Assembly: GCA_030666935.1 (NCBI GenBank)
Contig: DAOUWX010000013.1
Location: 1 to 19,404 of the forward strand
Source: Atribacterota bacterium
Lineage (GTDB): Bacteria; Atribacterota; Phoenicimicrobiia; Phoenicimicrobiales; Phoenicimicrobiaceae
Direction of reading: 5' to 3'
Length of the DNA: 19,404 nucleotides
In this document: positions 1 through 6,699 of the stretch, piece by piece
Numbering within the stretch: position 1 is the stretch's first letter
Layout of the letters: the number at the start of each line of letters is the position of its first letter
Position numbers and translations under genes: made by a program
The notes under the pieces: generated by a model
Told to the model about the DNA's origin: nothing
The model's input: only the letters and a program-made list of their open reading frames with translations
Database searches by the model: none

Positions 1-89
1 ACAGGTTGAACAATTAAAATCTTATATCCTTGATAAACCGGAAGCTTTATAGTTGAAACTATGTTACCGATTACTTTACCTAAAATCAT
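1..89 (-). CDS. BMC-P shell pentamer (EutN/CcmL family), 3' part cut off by window edge
   Basis: Reading leftward from an ATG at 89, an open frame of 29 codons runs off the window. It begins MILGKVIGNIVST and continues to LIVQP, the first beta strands of the EutN/CcmL fold that forms the pentameric vertices of microcompartment shells. A GGAG ribosome site sits just upstream, and only two bases separate the start from the stop of the preceding pentamer gene. The visible part matches that neighbour at 19 of 29 positions by eye, which suggests a tandem duplication. The C-terminal half is not visible, so an intact gene cannot be confirmed. The family call is fairly secure because the N-terminal motif is very typical. 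Confidence 0.8.
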   Translation of the reverse strand, partial: MILGKVIGNIVSTIKLPVYQGYKILIVQP

Positions 90-91
90 AA

Positions 92-361
92 TTATTCTCC
101 AATATTTACCTGATCAACTATGCCCATAATAGTCAGATCAGAAGGGTTAAACCAATTTTTAAGTCCCAAAGCCGCCTCTCTGCCGCCTTCATAGTAAACA
201 ATATCATTTATACCTGCCTGAACCGTATCGCAAGCTACTACAGGATCACCATTTTTTTCTAATTTTTCATTAAGAGGCTGAACTAATAATAGTTTTATAC
301 CCTGAAAGGATTCTACTTTCTGGGTACAAACAATATTACCAATCACTTTTCCTAATTTCAT
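92..361 (-). CDS. BMC-P shell pentamer (EutN/CcmL family)
   Basis: An 89-residue protein of usual length for pentameric BMC vertex proteins, which cap the corners of the polyhedral shell. The N-terminus has the family pattern GKVIGNIVCTQK followed by LLLVQPL, and the middle has VVACDTVQAGINDIV, corresponding to the usual VAVD.VGAG..E.V segment. The usual GSSAR turn is replaced by GGREAA, marking a different pentamer subtype from the two encoded near 4.1-4.7 kb. A GGAGG ribosome site precedes the ATG at 361. It lies after the 312-base spacer following the aldehyde dehydrogenase and directly before a fourth pentamer gene. EutN and CcmL are the best known relatives; no carboxysome genes are present, so a catabolic BMC is meant. 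Confidence 0.92.
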   Translation of the reverse strand: MKLGKVIGNIVCTQKVESFQGIKLLLVQPLNEKLEKNGDPVVACDTVQAGINDIVYYEGGREAALGLKNWFNPSDLTIMGIVDQVNIGE

Positions 362-673
362 ATCTAACCTCCAAATATTCAGCTCATAATAAATTAATCG
401 TTAATTTATCGTATCGAGTATCGAGTATTGCGTATGTATTAGTTATCCAGTTACCCGGTTTGCCAGTTTACCAGTTAAGGATTAATTAACCTGTTATTAG
501 TAAAACAGGCGTATAATAACACGCCTCTACTTACTGAAAACCGATAACTGAAAAGTGTTAACTAAAACTTGTTTTAATACTAATGACTAATTAGCGTTTT
601 ATATTTTTCTTACTCTTATTACTCGCATCTATACGCTAAACGCTAGGTTTGTTCACTAACGACTAATTTAACT
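362..673. repeat. Gene-free spacer made of degenerate short tandem repeats
   Basis: No gene is visible in these 312 bases. The spacer is a mosaic of short decayed tandem units: GTATCGA/GAGTAT units at 411-436; four roughly 8-base units related to CCAGTTTA at 447-477; AACTGAAAA-like units at 532-569; ACTAATGACTAATTAG at about 577-594; ACGCTAAACGCTA-like units at 624-647; and CACTAACGACTAATT at 654-668. Such mosaics are met between genes in some environmental bacteria; their origin and role are unknown to me. The spacer interrupts an otherwise tightly packed BMC operon and also holds two overlapping hairpins (490-526). Confidence 0.6.
490..526 (-). terminator. Two overlapping hairpins, possible attenuator or weak terminator
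   Basis: Two perfect 6-bp inverted repeats overlap by three bases. AGGCGT (507-512) pairs with ACGCCT (521-526) over an 8-base loop, and CCTGTT (490-495) pairs with AACAGG (504-509) over another 8-base loop. Read on the minus strand, the GC-rich hairpin comes first and is followed by G then TTTT, a weak terminator-like layout. The second hairpin shares CCT, so the two structures would compete. Placed between the aldehyde dehydrogenase and the last pentamers, it could lower expression of the downstream shell genes. The structure is seen; the function is inferred. Confidence 0.35.
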
Positions 674-2116
674 TTAGACAATTCTAAAATAACCGACCAG
701 GACACAACGTCTTTCCCGGGTAAAAGTTCTTGCTCTAGTTAATCCTTCTCCGGTAGGAGTAGCAATGGTAAAGGAAGTATAACCGGCACCTCCGAATCCT
801 AATCCGCTATAACACGGTCCGTTCTTTATAAAAAGAGAACAGTTCATTAATTGGGCCATCTTGGAAAGTTTAGCAATATTCTTGGAATGAATAGAGGCGG
901 TATGTCTAAAATTATGTTCACACTGCACGGCAAAATCTATGGCTTCATCAACATTATTAAAACGAACCAGAGGAATCACCGGTAAAAGTTGTTCGGTCCA
1001 AACCAATGGATGATGACGGTCTACCTCGCAAAGCAATATTTTAGTCTGTTCAGAGATGTCTAACCCGATATCCCGGGCTATTACACTGGCGTTTTTTCCT
1101 ACATATTCTTTGTTTGATACTCCTTCATGTTCGGGCTTTCCCGGATCAGCAATTACCAATTTGGTAACCTTTTCAATCTGCTCACCTTTTAATTCATATG
1201 CACCATTTTTTACCATCTCTTCTTTTAATTTATCGGCAATTTGGGAAACAGCTAAAATCTCCTTCTCGCATACACAGACAATATTATTATCAAATCCTGC
1301 TCCATTCACAATGTCACGGCCGGCTTTAATCAGATCAGCTGTTTCATCAACCACACAGGGGGGATTTCCGGGACCAGCAGCAATTACTTTTTTGTCACTT
1401 TCCATAGCTTTCTTAACAACCGCCGGACCACCGGTTACTACCAGTAATCTAATTTTAGGATGTTTCATCAAAGTTTGAGCTGAATCGATAGTCGGATTAC
1501 CAATAGCACACAGAACATTGGGAGGACCACCGGTTTTTATAATCGCTTGATTGATCAAGGAGACAGTAAAGCAGGAACTTTTTTTAGCCATAGGATGGGG
1601 ATTGAAAACTACCGAATTTCCACCGGCAATCATACTTATACCATTATTAATAACTGAAGAAGTAGGGTTGGTAGAGGGTATAATAGAGCCGATAACCCCG
1701 TAAGCTGCCCGTTCCATCAAGGTCATTCCATTATCATCGGAATAAGCTGTAGGTTCGAGGTCTTCTATCCCCGGAGTTTTTAAAGCAGCTAATCTATTTT
1801 TTTCAATTTTATCTTCTACTCTGCCAAAAGTAGTTTCCTCCACGGCTAATTTAGAAATTTCTTCCAGATTACCTACAATTGTTTTGCGTATGCTTCGAAT
1901 TATCTCTCTACGTTGATCTAAAGTTAATTTAATCAGTTCAAGATGAGCGGCTTCAGCAGCATCGACAGCAGCATTTACTTCTTGAAAAATACCATCCTGA
2001 CCTGAAGAAGGTTTACTTAATGAACTATCCAATATTTTTTTATCGCTTTTATCGCTTTCCAATTTATTAAGCACACTTTCAATTATTGATTTCAAATCTT
2101 TTTCATTTATTTCCAT
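674..2116 (-). CDS. CoA-acylating aldehyde dehydrogenase of BMC type (PduP/EutE-like)
   Basis: This 480-residue enzyme oxidises an aldehyde to acyl-CoA with NAD+, the core reaction inside most catabolic microcompartments. Residues 2-20 form an amphipathic helix followed by a polar Ser/Lys-rich linker to about residue 42, the layout of an encapsulation peptide in front of the PduP/EutE catalytic domain. The substrate-side motif PSTNPTSSVINN lies at 147-158. The catalytic cysteine is expected at Cys281 in FDNNIVC, with a second cysteine at 283. The C-terminus TFTRERRCVLVGYFRIV is the usual PduP/EutE end. An AGGTGG site precedes the ATG. It follows the PduT-like shell gene by 35 bases. Substrate (acetaldehyde, propionaldehyde, lactaldehyde, glycolaldehyde or another) cannot be told from sequence. 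Confidence 0.93.
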   Translation of the reverse strand: MEINEKDLKSIIESVLNKLESDKSDKKILDSSLSKPSSGQDGIFQEVNAAVDAAEAAHLELIKLTLDQRREIIRSIRKTIVGNLEEISKLAVEETTFGRVEDKIEKNRLAALKTPGIEDLEPTAYSDDNGMTLMERAAYGVIGSIIPSTNPTSSVINNGISMIAGGNSVVFNPHPMAKKSSCFTVSLINQAIIKTGGPPNVLCAIGNPTIDSAQTLMKHPKIRLLVVTGGPAVVKKAMESDKKVIAAGPGNPPCVVDETADLIKAGRDIVNGAGFDNNIVCVCEKEILAVSQIADKLKEEMVKNGAYELKGEQIEKVTKLVIADPGKPEHEGVSNKEYVGKNASVIARDIGLDISEQTKILLCEVDRHHPLVWTEQLLPVIPLVRFNNVDEAIDFAVQCEHNFRHTASIHSKNIAKLSKMAQLMNCSLFIKNGPCYSGLGFGGAGYTSFTIATPTGEGLTRARTFTRERRCVLVGYFRIV

Positions 2117-2151
2117 AATTTACCACCTATGTGTAAATTTCTATTTTATCT

Positions 2152-2706
2152 TTAATAAATGAAGTAAGGTTTAATCTCCGGATGAGGGTTGGGAATAATT
2201 ACCTCTTTGCAAAGCAGGCCTTTATCACCTATAACCTTTACTGCTGCCTTGACTGCAGCTTCCACCTCGTGTATATTCCCTATCATTTTAATATAGGATT
2301 TACCGCCCATCCCCACAGCTAATCTAACCTCGCTAATTAAAACATTGGCTGTCTTGGCAGCTATATCGGCAGCTTCAATACTGGCAATTACCGAAAAAGA
2401 TTCTACTACAGCCACAGCATCCCAAATTTTACATTCAACTGTGCCGATAATTGCCGGAATAATCTGAGAATGCAAATTGGGAATAAATAATTCGTCAACT
2501 ATATAACCTTCTCCAATTTCCTTGCCAGCGGTAAGAGAAGCATCGACTGCTGCCACATCACCGCTAAAAAGAACTACAAATTTTCCCGGACAAATCGTCC
2601 TCGCATCTATTACTTTCACCGAGGCAGCTTTTACTATACCGTCTAAAGCCTTTATCCCTACTGCTATACTATTAAATTCTAATACTCCAAGAACGATTAT
2701 ATCCAT
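2152..2706 (-). CDS. pduT: BMC-T trimeric shell protein, PduT-like with Fe-S cysteine
   Basis: A 184-residue protein with two tandem BMC domains (about 1-90 and 93-184), the length of PduT; trimers of such proteins form pseudohexameric shell tiles. Each domain ends in the typical segment (IPNLHSQIIPA near 75-85, IPNPHPEI near 170-177). The segment TICPGKF at 37-43 matches the PduT loop whose cysteine binds a [4Fe-4S] cluster at the trimer pore; here it is Cys39. The gene lies 20 bases after a PduS-like flavoprotein, the known partner of PduT, so the two probably form an electron path through the shell. The ATG has only a weak AGGTAAG site. The double BMC fold is certain; cluster binding is inferred from the conserved cysteine. 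Confidence 0.93.
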   Translation of the reverse strand: MDIIVLGVLEFNSIAVGIKALDGIVKAASVKVIDARTICPGKFVVLFSGDVAAVDASLTAGKEIGEGYIVDELFIPNLHSQIIPAIIGTVECKIWDAVAVVESFSVIASIEAADIAAKTANVLISEVRLAVGMGGKSYIKMIGNIHEVEAAVKAAVKVIGDKGLLCKEVIIPNPHPEIKPYFIY

Positions 2707-2726
2707 ATCTTACCTATCTTTCATTA

Positions 2727-4049
2727 TTATTTTTTAATAATAATCCTTTCCTCGTCAATATAAGTTATTCTGCCTTTAATACTTGCGTGTAACTGTGCAC
2801 CTAATTTTCCCTTGGGGATTTCTGCAATAAGGTCACCCTCATTTACTTGTTCAGCAATTTTCACTACAGGTTTCGAAGAAACACCCGTATGTTGTTTGAG
2901 TAAAATCTCCACTTGATCGGGATCGGTTTCTATTACCGGTAATGGGCGTCGGCCATCTTCATCATACTTATCTAATCTCAAGCGATTTTTAATCCTCGAA
3001 CTGGGGATATTTCTATATTCTTTCATCTCTCTTGAATTTTCTTCTTTCCCCGAAAACTTGGGTTGATAGCCAGCTGCCAGAAGATTTTCCTTAATTTTTT
3101 GATTTATAATGCGAGGGGATAATTCCATCGGACAGGCAAATACCTCGCAAAGCCCGCATTCACTGCATAGAAAAGCATTTTGAATTATTTCATACGGAAG
3201 ATCGAGTCCAAAGTTTATCTGTCTCATAATCTTATGGGGATAAAGCTCGTGACCTAATAAATAACGAGGACATAAGTCGGTACAATAACTGCATTGGCAA
3301 CAGGCAGCTTTGCTTTGCTTGATAATATATTCAATTCTTAAGGTCTTCTTCAAAACTAAAGGATGGTCTCGAGGTAAAACCAGAATCCCGGTGGTAGTTT
3401 TAGTTACTGGCGTATCGAGATCAAAGACTACCTTACCCATCATAGGTCCCCCCATAATGACTACAAAATCTTCTATGGTAGGTTCACAAAGATTTATAAT
3501 TTCCCGGAAAGAAGTACCAATTCGTGCAATTATGATATTCGGTTTTTTTACTTCTCCTATACAGGTTAGTACCCTTCTGGTAACTGCATTACCTTTTTCT
3601 GCCATGTACATATTTCTCAGGGTCTCTACATTGTTTACCAAACAACCTATATCCGGAGGGATTCCGCCTTCCGGAATAATTTTGCCGGTAATTTCCTGTA
3701 CCAGGATAAACTCATCACCGACCGGATAATAATCCTTAAGAAGGAATAGTGATATATTTTTCTTTCCAGTAATAGCTTTTTTTATATTTCCTGCAATAGA
3801 TAGGTCTTTTTTTTTCAGGGCAATTACCCCTTTTTTTGCACCAGTTGACTGCATGACTAACTCTAAACCTTTTACTACCTCTTCTCCCTGTCTCTCCATA
3901 ATATATTTATCATTGTAAAGAAGAGGTTCACATTCCGCTCCATTTCCAATTACTACATCATATTTATTGGCCACCTTGATATGGGTGGGGAAACCGGCAC
4001 CGCCAGCTCCTACTACTCCCATATCTCTTAGCACATTTTCAAGTGCCAT
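2727..4049 (-). CDS. pduS: PduS-like (RnfC-related) Fe-S flavoprotein
   Basis: A 440-residue protein matching PduS, the BMC-associated flavoprotein with two [4Fe-4S] clusters, first described as a cobalamin reductase and also viewed as a general electron shuttle. Visible elements in order: glycine-rich nucleotide-binding segment GVVGAGGAGFPTHIK at 11-25; a central RnfC/SLBB-type region; cluster motif 1 with Cys250, 253, 256 and 260 (CxxCxxCxxxCP); cluster motif 2 with Cys295, 298, 301 and 306; and a C-terminal barrel-sandwich-like tail from about 395. AAGGGG lies eight bases before the ATG. It sits between pentamer genes and the PduT-like gene. No B12-dependent enzyme is visible here, so NADH recycling or electron export is likelier than cobalamin reduction. 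A true Rnf RnfC is unlikely, as no other rnf genes flank it. Confidence 0.9.
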   Translation of the reverse strand: MALENVLRDMGVVGAGGAGFPTHIKVANKYDVVIGNGAECEPLLYNDKYIMERQGEEVVKGLELVMQSTGAKKGVIALKKKDLSIAGNIKKAITGKKNISLFLLKDYYPVGDEFILVQEITGKIIPEGGIPPDIGCLVNNVETLRNMYMAEKGNAVTRRVLTCIGEVKKPNIIIARIGTSFREIINLCEPTIEDFVVIMGGPMMGKVVFDLDTPVTKTTTGILVLPRDHPLVLKKTLRIEYIIKQSKAACCQCSYCTDLCPRYLLGHELYPHKIMRQINFGLDLPYEIIQNAFLCSECGLCEVFACPMELSPRIINQKIKENLLAAGYQPKFSGKEENSREMKEYRNIPSSRIKNRLRLDKYDEDGRRPLPVIETDPDQVEILLKQHTGVSSKPVVKIAEQVNEGDLIAEIPKGKLGAQLHASIKGRITYIDEERIIIKK

Positions 4050-4080
4050 AAGTCATTCCCCTTCTTCTAAACTATATCGC

Positions 4081-4368
4081 CTATTTTTTAAAAACAATTT
4101 TATTGTGTTCTTCTACCATATCGACAATTCCTACAATTACACAATCAACTGGTTTTTGATGGGTAATTTCTGTCTGTCTTGCAGAACTCCCCTGAGACAT
4201 TATTACCATCTCTTCTACTCCTGCTCCAACAAGATCCACGGCTACCAAATAATTATCATCTACCTTTCCTTTATAATTGCAGGTTTGAACAAGAAGACAT
4301 TTCTTTCCTTTTATTCCTTCATCCATTTGGGTACTAACTACAGTCCCTACAATTTTACCAAATATCAT
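4081..4368 (-). CDS. BMC-P shell pentamer (EutN/CcmL family)
   Basis: A 95-residue vertex protein. The N-terminus reads GKIVGTVVSTQ and is followed by KCLLVQ, then LVAVDLVGAGVEEMV and the canonical GSSAR turn, ending in VIVGIVDMVEE and a short basic tail. This matches EutN, PduN and CcmL throughout. A GAGG site precedes the ATG at 4368. It is the second of two adjacent pentamer genes (47-base gap) and is followed after 31 bases by the PduS-like gene. Pentamers close the twelve corners of the shell; why several paralogues are kept is not evident, though different pentamers may mix at vertices or recruit different cargo. Confidence 0.93.
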   Translation of the reverse strand: MIFGKIVGTVVSTQMDEGIKGKKCLLVQTCNYKGKVDDNYLVAVDLVGAGVEEMVIMSQGSSARQTEITHQKPVDCVIVGIVDMVEEHNKIVFKK

Positions 4369-4415
4369 CTCAACCTCTTTTTAAATTATTTAAAATCTGA
4401 AGAAGCTATTCGCTA

Positions 4416-4712
4416 TTATTTGTCTTTCCTGTATACATATTCCCCATTAATATCTATGAAGTCGACTATAGATATTATGGTTGCATCACTTGGTTTGCCT
4501 TCAGTGGTAGCTGTCATCCGGGAACTACTTCCGGCTACAAAAAAAACTATTTCCCCTAATCCTGCACTAACGCTATCCATTGCTACCAAATAATCACCCT
4601 TCCCCTGCATATTAGAAGGATTAATTTTCTCCAGAAGTAAAAATTTTACACCCTCAATTTTTGGTTCTTTCCTGGTTGATACAACCGTACCCACTACTTT
4701 TGCCAGTATCAT
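4416..4712 (-). CDS. BMC-P shell pentamer (EutN/CcmL family)
   Basis: A 98-residue vertex protein beginning MILAKVVGTVVSTRKEP, with LVAMDSVSAGLGEIV in the middle, GSSSR in place of GSSAR, and a C-terminal segment ending in a charged tail (YRKDK). All are standard EutN/CcmL features. The ATG at 4712 has a strong AGGAGG site. It follows the BMC-H gene by 31 bases and precedes a second pentamer gene by 47 bases. It differs clearly from its neighbour, so the two are old paralogues and not a recent duplication. Confidence 0.93.
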   Translation of the reverse strand: MILAKVVGTVVSTRKEPKIEGVKFLLLEKINPSNMQGKGDYLVAMDSVSAGLGEIVFFVAGSSSRMTATTEGKPSDATIISIVDFIDINGEYVYRKDK

Positions 4713-4743
4713 ATTTTTCCCTCCTGTACTATGGGTGTATCAC

Positions 4744-5067
4744 TTAATCAGTGCTCATTTTTTCTTTTTTGCTTTTGACTGGACCCCTGCCCAAAGGAAG
4801 AACATTATCTACATTACTATGTGGTCGCGGAATAATATGAACAGAAATTACTTCACCAATTTTTTGGGCAGCTGCGTTTCCGGCATCAAGGGCGGCTCGA
4901 ACAGCTGCAACATCACCACGTACAATTGCAGTATTGTATCCACCACCAATTTTTTCATAGCCCACCAGATCAACCCTAGCTGCTTTCACCATAGCATCTG
5001 CAGCCTCTACCATTGCAGCAAAACCTCTTGTTTCAATCATTCCTAATGCATCTGTATAAATATCCAT
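4744..5067 (-). CDS. BMC-H hexameric shell protein (PduA/EutM-like)
   Basis: A 107-residue single-domain BMC protein; hexamers of this class tile the shell facets and their central pores pass small metabolites. The N-terminus reads ALGMIETRGFAAMVEAADAM, followed by ARVDLVGYEKIGGGYNTAIVRGDVAAV. KIGGG at 39-43 is the pore-lining loop, close to KIGSG of PduA. The domain ends near VISVHIIPRPH (73-83), followed by a 20-residue basic tail rich in Lys. It is the only hexamer gene in the window and the first gene of the shell operon, which fits its need for high copy number. The ATG at 5067 has a strong AGGAGG site seven bases upstream. Confidence 0.96.
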   Translation of the reverse strand: MDIYTDALGMIETRGFAAMVEAADAMVKAARVDLVGYEKIGGGYNTAIVRGDVAAVRAALDAGNAAAQKIGEVISVHIIPRPHSNVDNVLPLGRGPVKSKKEKMSTD

Positions 5068-5243
5068 TGTTAACCTCCTAAAATTTTTTATTAATTATTT
5101 AAGCTTAATTCAAATAATATCATTGATCATCTATCACGGTCTTTTCTTTAGTTATACAAAGAAAATAATTTAGTTAGAACAACCCTTTATTAAAATTATT
5201 CCACTCGTATAATCCTCCCTGTTTAAATATTTTTTATTCCAAC

Positions 5244-6425
5244 TTATAATAATTCATTTAGCGGTAATCCATCTTTTGGAATAAATTGTCTCCAATAGTC
5301 AACTGATTCTTTCATTTTTTTTATAATATCGTAACTAAATTCTGTATTATTTGCAAATATTTCAAAAGAAAGAAAAATATTATCACAACGAGGAGGCATT
5401 TCTAATTCTTCTTTCTTTTCATATGATCTTGCTATTGCTTTTAATACTTTATCGGGCATTATAATACCCTTATTATTATATTCTTTTGTAAATGGTGCAT
5501 GCCCCCAAGAACAAGTCCCATCATTCTGCTGTAAATGTACTATGGGAGAATAACATGCCAATTCTTCAAACCAGTTATATGTATCTCCATCCTTATATTC
5601 TGCAAACATATAAGGATATTTGTCCATTTCAAATTCTATTTTTTTGACATAATCTTTTAGATTTATTATATCGCTTTTTAAGGCTTTTTCAAAAATATTA
5701 TATGCGGAGAGAGGACCTAACCATATATTTTCAATTTTACCACCTTGTTTAAATCCAGATATTGCATTCTTTATATCTTCAAATTTAGGTCTCAAAAATT
5801 TTCGCTGCCCTATTTGATGTCCTACATCTATAGTTATATAGAATGGTTTTTTTGTTCTCCCATATATTTCTTTGATAATTTCTTTTGCCCCTTTTATAGT
5901 CCATGGAGTTTGTTGAGGTGAATACATCTGCTCTAAACTAATCTGCACTTTTCCATTTTCCCAGGCATAAACAGCTAATTCCGAAAGATTTTCTAAAATT
6001 TGTTCATGAGTTTTATTAAAAACTTCGGGAGATTGAAGTGCATTCTCGGGTACTGCATGAAGATAAAAGCCAAGACCGCTATTCAAACTTTTTGCTACTT
6101 TTACCATCTTCTTAAGCCAGCTTTCAAGAAGCCTCTTACTTACACGTCTATCAGGATGTGCCAATCCTATTGTTCTATAAGTTTGATAACCGGTATAAAA
6201 ATTAACAACTTTAGTTCCTGTCTTTTCTTCCGAAATCTTAACATTCTCAACCCAATTTTTAAGATATTCTTCTGTATTATACAAAGGATCACACTCATTA
6301 TCTGTGCTCATTTCAATGTATTTTAAACCGATATCTTTTATTTTTTTTGCCCATTCCATTGGGTCAACCCAACGCTTTATCGCGAAGCAATTGTCGGCAA
6401 CCAAATAAATCCGCGGGTATTTCAT
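5244..6425 (-). CDS. TIM-barrel sugar isomerase/epimerase-like protein (xylose isomerase-like fold)
   Basis: A 393-residue soluble protein that I place in the xylose isomerase-like TIM-barrel superfamily, whose members isomerise or epimerise sugars and sugar phosphates with a divalent metal. Candidate metal or acid-base residues sit at strand ends: Glu165 (ISLEQ), Asp200 and His203 (ITIDVGHQIG), His297 (IVHLQQNDGT) and Glu355 (FLSFEIF). It is longer than EryC-type tetrulose phosphate epimerases (about 300 residues), so the substrate stays open. AGGAG lies about 12 bases before the ATG. It stands between the ABC importer and the shell operon, 176 bases before the BMC-H gene, suggesting it prepares the imported sugar for the BMC pathway. 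It may be cotranscribed with the shell genes from the candidate promoter at 6467-6494. Confidence 0.7.
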   Translation of the reverse strand: MKYPRIYLVADNCFAIKRWVDPMEWAKKIKDIGLKYIEMSTDNECDPLYNTEEYLKNWVENVKISEEKTGTKVVNFYTGYQTYRTIGLAHPDRRVSKRLLESWLKKMVKVAKSLNSGLGFYLHAVPENALQSPEVFNKTHEQILENLSELAVYAWENGKVQISLEQMYSPQQTPWTIKGAKEIIKEIYGRTKKPFYITIDVGHQIGQRKFLRPKFEDIKNAISGFKQGGKIENIWLGPLSAYNIFEKALKSDIINLKDYVKKIEFEMDKYPYMFAEYKDGDTYNWFEELACYSPIVHLQQNDGTCSWGHAPFTKEYNNKGIIMPDKVLKAIARSYEKKEELEMPPRCDNIFLSFEIFANNTEFSYDIIKKMKESVDYWRQFIPKDGLPLNELL

Positions 6426-6466
6426 TTATTTTAATCTCTCCTACTCAAATTTTTTCTACAAACTCC

Positions 6467-6494
6467 ATAATAAAAACACAAAACAGAGTTTCAA
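6467..6494 (-). promoter_or_regulatory. Candidate sigma70 promoter for isomerase and BMC genes
   Basis: On the minus strand, TTGAAA (6494-6489) and TATTAT (6472-6467) are separated by 16 bases. The predicted start would lie near 6460, giving a leader of about 35 bases before the ATG at 6425. In such AT-rich DNA chance matches are common, so this is tentative. Confidence 0.35.
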
Positions 6495-6530
6495 ATTATT
6501 TTGTATTTAAATATTATTTATTTTAAATTA

Positions 6531-6542
6531 AGTGTAAACACT
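6531..6542. promoter_or_regulatory. Palindrome AGTGTAAACACT, possible operator
   Basis: A perfect 5-bp inverted repeat around AA, lying about 37 bases upstream of the candidate -35 box of the isomerase/BMC promoter. The position would suit an activator or a looping repressor. No regulator gene is in the window to pair with it. Confidence 0.3.
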
Positions 6543-6699
6543 ACTCGAAATTAGTACAAATTATAAATATCAATTATTAATTATTACTACTTGTTACATT
6601 TTTATCATTTTATCATAATTCAGTAATTTGTCAGCTAAAATTTGTATAATTTTATTCAAAAATTAAAAATACTTAAAGTACCACTAATTGTCCTACCTC

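Larger units (their letters stand above)
6426..6699. other. Non-coding gap between the importer and the isomerase/BMC operon
   Basis: No coding sequence is visible. The 274 bases are very AT-rich. On the minus strand they hold a candidate promoter (6467-6494) and a 12-base palindrome (6531-6542), consistent with a separate transcription start for the TIM-barrel and shell genes. No convincing terminator for the importer operon was found. Confidence 0.5.

Noticed and set aside
411..477. CRISPR array
   Set aside because: The repeats are only 7-9 bases, degenerate and directly adjacent, with no spacers and no cas genes.
1056..1478. 140-codon open frame on the plus strand
   Set aside because: It lies fully antisense to the aldehyde dehydrogenase, has no recognisable domain and no ribosome site. 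Other plus-strand frames opposite real genes were rejected likewise.
2727..4049. RnfC subunit of a membrane Rnf complex
   Set aside because: Related family, but the location between shell genes beside a PduT-like trimer and the absence of other rnf genes favour PduS.
4081..4712. Carboxysome vertex proteins (CcmL/CsoS4)
   Set aside because: Same fold, but no RuBisCO or carbonic anhydrase; the aldehyde dehydrogenase and PduS/PduT show a catabolic BMC.
5068..5243. Promoter directly upstream of the BMC-H gene
   Set aside because: Only poor -35/-10 pairs were found (for example TTGTTC with a 20-base spacing to TATAAC), so no separate promoter is claimed.
6653..6680. Weak terminator after the second ATPase
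   Set aside because: TACTTTAAGTA followed on the minus strand by T-runs, but the stem is only 4-5 AT-rich base pairs, too weak to call.
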